This document shows positions 1 through 9,341 of a stretch of 37,453 nucleotides of DNA, in pieces (position 1 is the first letter of the stretch; the number at the start of each line of letters is the position of its first letter). Both the position numbers and the translations under genes were made by a program. Source of the stretch: Fragilaria radians (Eukaryota > Bacillariophyta > Fragilariophyceae > Fragilariales > Fragilariaceae); contig CAAAJI010000431.1 in NCBI GenBank assembly GCA_900642245.1, positions 8,070 to 45,522 on the forward strand, read 5' to 3'. The notes under the pieces were generated by a model, which searched no databases, had not been told where the DNA came from, and saw only the letters and a program-made list of their open reading frames with translations.

Positions 1-449
1 AATCCTCAAGCAAATGCATGCTCAGATCATTTGATTTAGAACAGGAAAACTTAGATGAGGATAATCCTTTTGAGTACTCACTCCAATCTACTGCCTGGGC
101 TATTAGAAGCACCTACCATACAACACTACAGGCAACACCTTGTCAGTTGGTGTTTGGCAGAGATATGATTCACAATATTGCCTTCAACGCTAATTGGGAT
201 CAAATCCAAAAAAGAAAACAGGACATTATCAATAAGTCCAATAAAAAAGAAAACAAGAATCAAATTCCTCATGAATATAAGGTTGGAGACCAAGTTCTAT
301 TAGAGACACCCGGAATACTTCGGAAACTCTCAACACCTCATACGGGACCATACCCAGTAACGCAGGTATATAATAATGGCACAGTCCAGATTCAAAAAGG
401 AATTGTAAGTGAGCGAGTTAATATCCGCCGAATCTCACCTTTCCAATAG
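1..449 (+). pseudogene. Ty3/Gypsy integrase C-terminal remnant
   Basis: This is the end of a Ty3/Gypsy pol polyprotein: the distal integrase core and the chromodomain-like tail. Bases 1-18 read NPQANA in frame 1, the usual motif beside the third catalytic residue. The frame then changes and bases 18-449 read continuously in frame 3, with AIRSTYHTTLQATPCQLVFG, the GRD motif, a KRKQDIINK basic stretch and HEYKVGDQVLLE, ending VNIRRISPFQ and a stop. The helix that normally follows NPQANA is missing, so a short frame-disrupting deletion probably lies at about base 18. The element's upstream part is outside the window. Family assignment is confident; inactivity is inferred from the frame break. 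Confidence 0.85.
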
Positions 450-470
450 AACCCTCAGGTTATGCATAAT

Positions 471-1060
471 CTTGGGGGCGAATGACACACCTTGAGTTAA
501 GTTCATTAAGATAATACCTAACACTATAGGTTGTAAGCAATACAGTCTAATAATACTATAATAAATTACTAAGGCTAAGAGATGTGTGTATGTACCAATA
601 CTGGAGACGTCCAAAGTTATCGTTAGTACATAGTAAATAATAGTAGAATAAATATTCTTGTATTTACTCATCTAAAACTAGAATAGGTCACATATGTAAC
701 CATTCATTCTATACCATCCACAAATTCAATTAAGACATAGTCTTAAATGAATTTAGTGATGCTTAATATTGCTTATAAATGAAGAAGATTATTTAATATC
801 TTTTCAGGACCGTCATATCAATACGGTAGGAATAACTATTACAGATTCCTAACTAACGAATAGGAATCTACCAAGATTCATGATTGATGAATCTAAGCTG
901 TGAATCTAAGATCAGAAAGTCTAAATGTTAAGTGTTGAAGCTAATACGTAAGCTAAAGAGACTACGTGGTCAAGGAAACACGTAGCAATTGATTCACAAG
1001 AGATCTAGGATAAAAGTAACCTTTTAGATCATAATTTACAATTTGTATAAACTCTTAGAG
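471..1060 (+). repeat. candidate polypurine tract and 3' LTR of the Gypsy element
   Basis: Twenty-odd bases after the pol stop there is a G-rich run (TTGGGGGCGAA, 472-482) followed by TGACACACC, the normal arrangement of a polypurine tract followed by a 5'-TG LTR start. The next ~550 bases are AT-rich and non-coding. No second LTR copy is in the window and I cannot place the CA end or a target-site duplication, so the right limit is a guess. Confidence 0.35.
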
Positions 1061-1084
1061 CAGCTTAGAGCATATTTGAATTTT

Positions 1085-3615
1085 TCTACTTGACCTAGCA
1101 CGACATTGGTATCTTCAAGTGTATTCTATCTCACAGGACTACCTCTGTGATTCTATAAATTGTACCATTGATTCGTCATTGATGACATCAGAAAGTGTAA
1201 AATCAGACATTGTCGGTATTTTTTATTTTTATTATTACGGTTAAAGTCATATTTTAGCTTTTTCCGTTGTTGTCGTTATAGAAGTCATTGCTCCTTCTGT
1301 TATTGGAACGTCAAACAATTGATGCTGCTGTTGGAGAATCAAAGCTGTAGCGAAAAACTAAAAATGTTGTTGTTGGTGTAAAGACTTTATCATCGTTTTG
1401 TCATCTTTAATTCTATGTATTCGTTAATTTGATAAAGGTTTAAGAATTGAGACAAATTAAAGATTAATATGTTAACAGTCATTCCAAACACTACAATAAT
1501 ACTTTAATTGAGAAACATGAAACGTATTATCATTCCCAATGTCTTGAAGAAATTTCTTTTTATCTGCAGATTAACATCGCAGTTGATTGCTATCACTAGG
1601 GACCGCAATACATTTTTCAATACCATTGCATGACAAATGTTTTTAAAGAATAAATAGTTTATGATTGAAAGTTTGGACAGCATTCTAGTTTAGAATGTTT
1701 GAGGAATATAGACATTGTTCTTACTTTAAGATCAGCTGATTGAAAGGTAGAGCAGTAATATACCCCACCGATCTTATCTTAGTTGGCCAGTCTATAACCT
1801 TGTACTCGTACTCGTGCTCGATTTTTTATTCGTTCGTGGTCTATGTCGTAAAAAGTTACGGAGAAAAAAGTGTTAAAACGTCACGATGCACCTTGCCGGC
1901 TGAAGGCCAGATCGGATTTGAAACGTTTTTAGTGTAGACTAGTAGTTGGTGCTTGCTTTGCTCCGCAGAGTTGAGTCTTTTACAAAGAGAATGCATCTTT
2001 GAATTTTTACCCTTCCAGCAATAATTATGACATAAGTTTTTACGATTGTTATTTGTGAACCAAGAATTTGCATACAACCTGATGCATGACACAATATATA
2101 CGTTTTACCACTTGACCTAACATGTCATTGGTATCTAGAGTTGCATTTAACATCACAGAACGTAAAGTTAATTATTCTATTGATTTAGCATTGTCATTTG
2201 GTAGGTGTGAAGGTAGTAATTTCATTTCCCCCCTATTACAACTATTGTTTAAAGACATATTTTAGCTATTTCTTGCGATATTGTTGTAAACGTTATTGGT
2301 GCTGCTGCTATTGGAACAAGTTGTTGGTGCAAAGCCCATATTGTTGGTTTGTTAACTTTATATAATGTATTCTTTACCTGTTGGACAGTTTAAAAAATGA
2401 GACAAATGAAGGATTAATACAATAAGAATCATCCCAAAGATACAATGACATAATTAATCCTTAATGTCTTTTAAATCACTTATATTTAGAATTCAGATTA
2501 AGAAGCACAAAAGATCTTTTTCCTCAATTTAAAGGAATAGTGTTATTTATTTTTTCATTGATTTGAAGGAATTTCATTTTATCCACATTTCAGTAGCATT
2601 TGAATGATAATTGCGTTAAATATTCTACAGTTTACAACTGAAATTCTCGACAACATTCTAGTTGATAATTCTGGATGAAAGTAAGATGGAATTGTTATTT
2701 TTACTACCCAATCTTTAAATCAGGTACCGTTTGAATTAACTATATCTCTATTGATTTTAGTCGAAAACTCTGTAAACTCTGTACTCGTACTCGATCACTT
2801 CTCGAGTAGTACTGTACAAACAAAACGCACAAGGGTTAAGGGGTAGCACCGGCCAGATCGGATGTGAAACTTTTTTAGTAGTAGGACTAGTAGTTGGTGC
2901 TTGCTTCGCTCCGCAGAGTTAACTGTATCACAAAAGAGAATGTATCTTTGAATTTCTGCTTGTAAATTTCCAGTAATAATTATGTCATGGATTTTTATTA
3001 TTGCTATTTGTGAACCTAGAATTTGCAGGTCATGCAATCTGATGCATGACACAATATTTAAGGTATCTACAATCGCATTCAATGTCACAGAACTTAAAGT
3101 AAATTATACCATTGATTTAGCTTTGACATTAGGAAGGTGTAAAGTTAGTCATTTCATTTATGCCTATTATAAACTATGGTTTAAAGCAATAAGAATCATC
3201 CCAAACATTCAACCATATTATTGATCCATATGATCAGTGCCTTTTAAAACAGTTATAATTGGACTTAAGATTAAGAAGGAAGAAAGATCTTTGCCCTCAA
3301 TTTAAAGGAATATTGTTATATATTTTTCAATGTTTTGAAGGAATTTCATTTAGTTGCAGATGAATATCGTAATTTGATCTATCCACTATGGACTACGATG
3401 AAAATTTCATTAGCATTTGAATGACAATTGCGTTACGCAGTTTACAACTGAAAGTCTATGGGTACCGTTTGAATTAGCTATATCCCTAGTGATTTTAGTC
3501 GCTCACTCTGTAAACGCTGTACTCGTACTCGATCCCCTTCTCGAGTATTATTTTTAACAAAACGCACAAGGGTTACGGGGTAGCACCGGCCAGATCGGAT
3601 GAGAAACTTTTTAAT
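1085..3615. repeat. three-unit diverged non-coding tandem repeat
   Basis: Three consecutive units share the same ordered blocks. Block 1 is CTTGACCTA.. with CATTGGTATCT (near 1089, 2110; decayed near 3060). Block 2 is a TGTCACAGAAC / ATTGATTTAG stretch (about 2150 and 3090). Block 3 is TACTCGTACTCG (about 1803, 2783, 3520). Block 4 is GGCCAGATCGGAT (1905, 2851, 3588). Block 5 is GTAGTTGGTGCTTGCTTCGC, then a region ending CTGATGCATGACACAATAT (about 1938-2095 and 2888-3055). The third unit lacks block 5. Spacing of the GGCCAGATCGGAT block is 946 and 737 bp. Short ORFs on either strand in the units are not conserved as proteins between copies, so I treat the array as non-coding. Origin (old segmental duplication or non-autonomous element) is unknown. 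Confidence 0.7.
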
Positions 3616-4891
3616 AAAGTAGTAGGATTACAAGCGTTCCGTCCAAAGAAACATTCCGTCCAAAGTCCATGGTTTGAGGGATTACGAAACGCGCCAATCT
3701 TAGAAAAATGAAATCATCGCTGACAGTAGGCCCTGTCCCAACCTTCATGCAAAATAAAGACAATTTCTTGTCATTGTATGGATATATCTATCAATGGATT
3801 GTGATTCGTACGTAATCATTATCAGCATGCTATTTGTGGACATGGCAAATTATCTCTGAATATGTGAGCTTCACAATCCATGGTGACTGCACACATTTAA
3901 CACTTAATTCTTTTGACCCCTTCCCCCCTTAAATTAGCAACATCCGACATATCTTGAATGCAAAGGGAGTTTGTATGTCTTATGAATTATAAAAAACAAT
4001 GTCACAATATTTAGTTTTCTATCAATTTGTAATGTGATTTACAAAAATTAAAAATTGTTTTCGAACTAGGTCAAACCTTCAAGAGAAGTCTCGCAGATCT
4101 CTTGAGAAGAATCAAGAACATCTCTTGAGAGAAGTTCCAAGATTAACCAAGCCTAAAAAGAATCAAAGTTTAAACTAGTTTTCAATTTTACTTTGACCTA
4201 GTTTTAAATCTAGCCGTAGAGCAGTATTGCCTTAAAATACTAGTGTCCTTAGACTAGAGTAGATTGAGCTGATATGGGATAAAGATCGTATCTTTTTAAC
4301 ACGTTTTGGAACAGACATTTCTTCATGACAAGGCTTAATGCAAAAACTCACACCAATATTGGAGACAATCCGTTCCGTTAGTCTAGGGCAAATGAGAAAT
4401 TAAATAACAAATATTGGAGATACTGTCATGTATACGTATCAACGGTGAGGATTAACTGCCACTTGTATGGAATCTAAATTTCTAAAACAAATATATAATC
4501 ATAACAAATGTGTTGGAATTGATCATTTGCTCATACATGAAAATCATGCCTAGTAAATAGTAAATCGGATACATCAAATTTTGGAGTCAAGCTTAGGATC
4601 TTAAAGTATGCCTCATCTTAAGATTATGATTTGTCATCTAATCAATCAATATCTTCTCTGATTACTAGAAAAATTCCAATCTTAATGGTTTGTAACAATT
4701 ATCAATAACTTTTCTGATTTCTAGAAAAATAATAATCTTTCTGGTTGACATCATCCTTTGACTTTATGACTAGAACTATGATTCACATACCATGGTTTTA
4801 TTTTAAGAAATTTCTTTAAATTCGTTCATTTGCTTTCTCACATTGGACATGGGATGTACTTCAATTGGAAAGTTTATTGTCTATTAGCATT
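3616..4891. other. non-coding AT-rich region
   Basis: No coding frame is supported. It contains a doubled TTCCGTCCAAAG near 3637 and 3651, a 12-bp inverted repeat (AACTAGGTCAAA at 4064-4075 and its complement at 4192-4203), and a stretch with CCAATATTGGAGAC near 4353 that resembles CCAATACTGGAGAC at about 595 in the candidate Gypsy LTR. The last could mean an old LTR relic, but the similarity is too short to annotate as one. Confidence 0.4.
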
Positions 4892-6361
4892 TCAAAAATC
4901 ATCCTTGTCAAAAAATAGTGAATCATATCTTGTCCTATCATCTTTGACTTGAAGCCCATTCAACAAACCATTTTTGGTTAATGCATCTTTAATCTGAATT
5001 ACTACATTTTTGTCCAAGGTTTTGCAATCAAGTTCCAGTGATGTCAAGAACTTATTTTCCTTCAAGGCCTCTGCAATAAATGCTGCTCCAGTATTGCTGA
5101 TTCTATAACAATGACGAAGGTCTAATGAGGTTAAGAATTGATTGACTTTCAACACCTCAGCAAAAGCATAAGCAATATCATCTGCTTCTTCTTCATTTCC
5201 AGGATTATTATTTCGAAGATTCAAATATTGAAGGCCACTGTTGCTCTTCAAGGCATTGCAAATTGCTAGTGCGCCGCTCTTTCCAATTTCATTGTGATCA
5301 AGATTAAGGTGCATTAGAGCTGAATTTTCCTTCAATGCGCTGGCGATTGCCTCCGCACCACTCGTTCCAATTTTATTGCAATCAAGGTTAAGGTGCAATA
5401 GAGTTGAATTTTCCTTCAATGCGCTGGCGAATGCCCCCCCACCACTCATCCCAATTTGATTAAAATACAGGTTAAGGTGCGTTAGAGCTGAATTTTCCTT
5501 CAATGCGCTGGCAATTGCCTCCGCACCACTCATCCCAATTTCATTGTAACCAAGGTTAAGGTGCGTTAGAGTTGAATTTTCCTTCAATGCGCTGGCGATT
5601 GCCTCCGCACCACTGATCCCAATTTCATTGGAATCAAGGTTAAGGTGCGTTAGAGTTGAATTTACCTTCAATGCGCTGGCGATTGCCTCCACACCACTCA
5701 TCCCAATTTCATTGGAATTAAGGTTAAGGTGCTTTAGAGTTGAATTTACCTTCAATGCGCTGGCAAATGCCTCCCAACCACTCATCCCAATTTTATTGGA
5801 ACTAAGGTTAAGGTGCATTAGAGTTGAATTTTCCTTCAACGCATCTGCAATTACAATAGCACCTATATCTCCAAGTAAGGTGCTTTCAATGCGTAAAGAG
5901 GTTAAATAATTATTTACCTTCAATACCCCGGCCAACGGATTTACTATGTTAAAGCCTCTTTTCATTACAAAAGTATGGCACGTTGGTAGAGAAATGTCTT
6001 CACAGTAGACATCGCCACGAATCTTGAGACAGATGTCGCCAGAAATGTCAAGATGACGCACAGATGTATTTTCCTTCAAAGCATTAGCGAGAGCAGCGGA
6101 TCTTCTACCCCCATCTACCATGTCATTCGTTAGACTGCACTCAGTCACAGTATTACATTTAACTTCATTCAACTTTCTCAAAAACTTCTCCTCACTCTGG
6201 CGTTGCATCTTTCCCAGCTCCCGATCAATCCGAGTGATTTTTCCATACTGTTTCCAGAATATGTCTTCCAAAACTTCGTTTTCCGACTTCATTTCTTTAA
6301 TACATTCATTCAAATTGAAAAGAAGCCTTTCTCTTTCCATTTCTCTACGCATACTTTCCAT
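4892..6361 (-). CDS. leucine-rich repeat protein, ribonuclease-inhibitor type
   Basis: The predicted protein has 489 residues, starts at an ATG and is uninterrupted. The first ~70 residues are charged and heptad-like, probably a coiled coil. A linker (TECSLTNDM, DGGRRSAAL) follows, then about ten LRRs to residue ~470. The core repeats are 28 residues of the pattern LKENSTLTHLNLxxNEIGMS plus GAEAIASA, as in the RI/NLRC3 LRR class, which makes a curved protein-binding surface. There is no NACHT, kinase or membrane segment, so it is probably a soluble cytoplasmic scaffold; the partner is unknown. At DNA level units between ~5280 and ~5860 are nearly identical with an 84-bp period, showing recent expansion. 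A broken paralogue lies at 11551-12841. Introns are not evident. Confidence 0.8.
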   Translation of the reverse strand: MESMRREMERERLLFNLNECIKEMKSENEVLEDIFWKQYGKITRIDRELGKMQRQSEEKFLRKLNEVKCNTVTECSLTNDMVDGGRRSAALANALKENTSVRHLDISGDICLKIRGDVYCEDISLPTCHTFVMKRGFNIVNPLAGVLKVNNYLTSLRIESTLLGDIGAIVIADALKENSTLMHLNLSSNKIGMSGWEAFASALKVNSTLKHLNLNSNEIGMSGVEAIASALKVNSTLTHLNLDSNEIGISGAEAIASALKENSTLTHLNLGYNEIGMSGAEAIASALKENSALTHLNLYFNQIGMSGGGAFASALKENSTLLHLNLDCNKIGTSGAEAIASALKENSALMHLNLDHNEIGKSGALAICNALKSNSGLQYLNLRNNNPGNEEEADDIAYAFAEVLKVNQFLTSLDLRHCYRISNTGAAFIAEALKENKFLTSLELDCKTLDKNVVIQIKDALTKNGLLNGLQVKDDRTRYDSLFFDKDDF

Positions 6362-6369
6362 TTTCAGAA

Positions 6370-6455
6370 CACAACAGATTGTAATTGTGAACCTATGCCA
6401 TGTTTAAATCGTAGGTTTGTACCATGTGTACAATGGTACTCTTCAAGATTGGAAT
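6370..6455 (-). promoter_or_regulatory. 5' flank conserved between the two LRR paralogues
   Basis: Just upstream of the LRR start the + strand reads TTGTAATTGTGAACC, GCCATGTTT and TACCATGTGTACAA. The same three blocks, in the same order and at similar distance, precede the second LRR gene (about 12861-12965). This shows that the duplication included the proximal promoter or 5' UTR; whether the blocks bind regulators is not known. Confidence 0.4.
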
Positions 6456-6837
6456 CGCAGCCGACTCGAAATCTATACAGTACAAATTTTTCTGTATATT
6501 TCTACACGATTCAATTTTTTTTTACAACAGAGTTCTTCCTGACTTTTAGGAACCAGTACCTGACTTTAGTAACCAGTAACCTCATAACTATGGTAATATT
6601 TAGTGATTTAGTAACCTCTAGGCTAGACCAAGATTTTCGTCCCGTACTTTAGGGCTTAAAAAAAAAAAGAAAATAGTAACATTTAGTGAATGAGATTTTT
6701 GTTCCATACTGTTAAGGCTTGAAAAAAGTTAGGGCTTGAAAAAAAATGAGAATAGTAACATTTAGTAACCATCAACCGCAGAAAAAACTAAATCACAAAA
6801 ATATAAAAAATCAATTCAAGAAAGTTCATTATAGAAT

Positions 6838-7234
6838 TTATTTCGGTGCAAAAAAGTTCATTATAGAAACTTGTTTGGGTTCAGAAGGCATAATTTGTTT
6901 CAATTGTTCAATATTGTGCAACAAACTTTCTTTACCCTCACGATTCGCATAATCCTGGAGGGTGCGTATTGCAGCTTGAGCGGTTGCAAGCGATGGACAA
7001 CTGAGCTTGGACTGTTCCAAACTTCAATGCTATATTTTTGTGAGAATATCCTTCTTCAGCTAAAGCTAAAATTTCCCCTTTAGCTTCCATTGATATTCGC
7101 TGCCTTTTTCTTTTCATGCGTGTGGGTGCGGGTGTGTTGGAGCTTAACGTTGATTGTGATGATTGCAAAATGTTCCTTACACAATTTGCATTAAATGTTA
7201 CCCCAGGCTCATAGGCCATTGCCTTTTCATCCAT
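6838..7234 (-). pseudogene. pogo/Tigger-like transposase remnant: HTH plus C-terminal tail, core deleted
   Basis: An ATG at 7234 opens a frame (to 6938) with a basic patch KRKRQR followed by ISMEAKGEILALAEEGYSHK and NIALKFG, a CENP-B-N/psq-type helix-turn-helix that binds transposon ends. At about 7022 the homology passes to another frame, which reads EQSKLS, CPSLATAQAAIRTLQDYA and ends MNFFAPK, resembling the tail of pogo/Tigger transposases. The ~300-residue DDE catalytic domain that should lie between them is gone and the join is out of frame. This is an internal-deletion derivative. Family assignment rests on motif recognition of two short regions, so it is moderately sure. Confidence 0.55.
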
Positions 7235-7272
7235 TTTTAGATCTTTTTGCAATATTAATGCACAGTAGTGTG

Positions 7273-7796
7273 TTAACAATATGTGTGGTGTTTAGGATGC
7301 ATGGGATCAGGGTGCCAATGCAAATATAACCAAAGAGTTTCAACATATTTAAAACTTCTTCCCAGGCATTCTTCTAGTTGATATGCCGAATAAAATATTA
7401 TACTGTTATCAGGGACATTACTGATAGTAACTATGTTAATGCCATACAGCATTGAAACAAAGAGTGCGTCCTATTCGGATGACCAAACTTTATCTCTCAT
7501 ATGGTCATGTGCGTAAAGATACAGACTTACCGAATCTTGTTCATCTCTGTAGGCGCAGAATACTGTTTGAAAATTAGTCCCCAGACTTATATCCCTTATG
7601 CATTGAAGTACCGTTTCATACGTAAAATTACGCAGGGCTGCAGGATCACCAACATTAAAAATGTCTTTTTTGAGCAACATGCCACTAACCCATTAAACAT
7701 GCAATTGCCGTCCCATATAACATTAATGGGGTCAAAGTATAGCCATTCTCCATTGGCTTCCACTTTTTGACTCTTGAAAGATACCCATTGATCCAT
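7273..7796 (-). pseudogene. OTU-like cysteine protease domain, broken
   Basis: From the ATG at 7796 the frame reads to VIWDGNCMFNGLV, which carries the OTU signature D-G-N-C-x-F with the catalytic Asp and Cys. A frameshift near 7683 moves the reading to MLLKKDIFNVGDPAALRNFT, then MRDKVWSSE, matching the mid-domain Y..M...W..E stretch of OTU proteins. A TAG follows at about 7471-7473. Beyond it the same frame continues DALFVSMLYGINIVTISNV and ends PKHHTYC with a TAA at 7273; the HH pair could hold the catalytic His. OTU proteins cleave ubiquitin or related conjugates. One frameshift and one stop make this copy inactive. The family call is from motifs only. Confidence 0.5.
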
Positions 7797-8286
7797 TTGT
7801 AATATTTCGAACGGGCGGGAAATGGCGGGGTTTTGTTGGATGAATGGTTATTTTACACGGTATACAATTTTACTGTTGCCTATCGTATAGTATTCCAAGG
7901 TTTATATATATCAGTTTAGTAACAATTTCACTTTAGTAACCTGTATTTCAGAGCCATATAAGGTTACTCAAGTCAGGAAGAACTCCGTACTCCTATTCCA
8001 AAAAGTCTAGTACGACTTATTATGTAGATTTAACGGAGATTTGGAATAGCAAGAGATTTTTTCGAAAATACAATTCCGTTGTCAATGATGATGGGTAGTA
8101 TGAATTTGGATTACTGTGTTTTAGTCAGTTTGGACTTTGGCTGGAATTTAATTTGATGACAAATTGTTCTGCAATGATGTCTCCATACGTGTTTTCATTC
8201 TCTGATGATATAGAAATCAAAAGATATAGCGCAAAACATTTTCGGGCAGCAGATTTTCAAGAGAGATGCATTTTTAGGGGGTCCTA

Positions 8287-8472
8287 TTGGGTCCACACAG
8301 TGTTCCTAAGTATGCTGCAACATATGTAAGGAGATGCAGAGTTACTAAAGATGAAAAGGATATAAGTGGTAGGTGGGAAAGAAAAGGGAGGGTAAAAAAC
8401 GTTTACAAGGATATTGAATTACATTACCCTGATGCAAAGGTATCAGAAAAGCTTTATGTTGGAAGAGCGTAA
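8287..8472 (+). pseudogene. tyrosine recombinase C-terminal fragment (Crypton/DIRS-like)
   Basis: The 61-residue frame contains HSVPKYAATYVRRC, then GRW, then VYKD and YPDAKVSEKL. In tyrosine recombinases the C-terminus has H-x-x-R, then ~23 residues on a His/Trp, then ~10 residues on the nucleophilic Tyr. Here His4, Trp30 and Tyr40 have that spacing, but position 7 is Pro instead of the catalytic Arg. The N-terminal part (first Arg, Lys) is not recognisable upstream, although weak coding-like text precedes it from about 8211. It is probably a dead fragment of a tyrosine-recombinase transposon. It lies ~300 bp outside the right terminus of the TIR element and is not part of it. Confidence is moderate. 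Confidence 0.45.
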
Positions 8473-8686
8473 TATTTTTTTATTTGTGAAAATAATGGTA
8501 ACTGTGATGCATGTGTGCTGAACACATTTGTACTTACTAATATTGTGCCTAATTTGTGACAAAAAGCACCCAAATCACCAGCATTTGGTTTTGGTAAGGC
8601 AATGTTGTGGTTGCTTTATTCACCTGCTGCGGACAGGTTCTGCATTCTGATGGAATATTCAAGTGGGCAAATGACTTATTAAGTGG

Positions 8687-9257
8687 ATGACAAGAAATGG
8701 AGGAAGGGGAAATGATTTGAATCCAATTTTGCAGGTTTCAGTGCTGGTTACAGGGGATGAGGGGACAGTTTACATTGATGCTTTACCGCAAGAAGTGGAG
8801 GGAGAAGAGCAAAGACTTTTAATGAGAGGATTCGGGTCGGGCAATCATGGGATTCAAAATCAGATGGTAGCAATTCAGTCAGCAGGGAATTCAGTTTGAA
8901 GGGAGAGAGCAGTTATTGGGAGTGAGATGCGAGAGACTAATTTCATAATGATCCAACAGTTGGGATTTGAATCAAAATATCAGACGGGTAACTTTGCAAG
9001 CAAAACAAAGGGGAGTGACAGTGCAGATGCAAGCAAGGCTTGTTTGGGACAGTCCAAATTATGGGGAGGGTGGATTGGAGGTTAGAACGGAGAGTGAAGG
9101 TGCTTTACACGTCCCTGCAGTGATGAACTCCAACTCTGCAGGTGCAACACTCTCTCCTTTGCCACAAATCTTTAAGATTTGTGGCAGAAGTACATTGAGG
9201 GATTCAGAGGGAGAAAACCTGCAAGATTCTTCTCTTTTTCTGAGCGGGTTTGTGTGA
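8687..9257 (+). other. purine-rich stretch with two unrecognised ORFs
   Basis: Two ATG ORFs in different frames (8687-8899, 70 residues; 8967-9257, 96 residues) lie in a stretch richer in G and A than its flanks. The first is Gly/Glu-rich (DALPQEVEGEEQRLL), the second contains QAKQRGVTVQMQARL. I recognise no domain in either. They may be relics of the element that supplied the recombinase fragment just upstream, or chance ORFs favoured by composition. A 25-bp palindrome lies within the second. Confidence 0.2.
9161..9185. repeat. perfect 25-bp palindrome
   Basis: GCCACAAATCTT, one T, then the exact complement AAGATTTGTGGC: 12-bp arms with a 1-base centre. It could form a cruciform or be a symmetric protein-binding site. 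It lies ~160 bp before the tRNA-like element. Confidence 0.75.
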
Positions 9258-9341
9258 AGCACAAGTATCATTGCCTAAAGATATGCAAGATGTGATTTCT
9301 GGCCTCATATATAAGAATCCATATTCAGTCTAACTAATATT

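Larger units (their letters stand above)
6530..7985. mobile_element. DNA transposon with 16-bp perfect terminal inverted repeats
   Basis: GAGTTCTTCCTGACTT at 6530-6545 is the exact reverse complement of 7970-7985. Near both ends a subterminal motif TTTAGTAAC(C) recurs in the same orientation (about 6565, 6607, 6761, 7915, 7932), the kind of site a transposase can bind. Inside, on the minus strand, are an OTU-protease-like pseudogene (7273-7796) and a pogo/Tigger-like transposase remnant (6838-7234). The HTH and C-terminal tail point to the pogo branch of Tc1/mariner. A TA lies within a few bases of each end, but I cannot fix the exact termini or target-site duplication. The element cannot transpose on its own because the DDE core is absent. 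Confidence 0.65.

Noticed and set aside
1740..3224. Short ORFs on both strands inside the three-unit repeat, some sharing the peptide SKHQLLV
   Set aside because: The shared peptides simply follow the conserved DNA blocks. Frames are not preserved over whole units and most begin at non-ATG codons.
480..4640. Possible LTR pair for the Gypsy element (shared CCAATAxTGGAGAC near 595 and 4353)
   Set aside because: The match is too short and the flanks do not align, so a paired or solo LTR is not supported.
5628..5909. + strand ORF opposite the LRR repeats
   Set aside because: It is the antisense shadow of the 84-bp repeat units, with no motif of its own.
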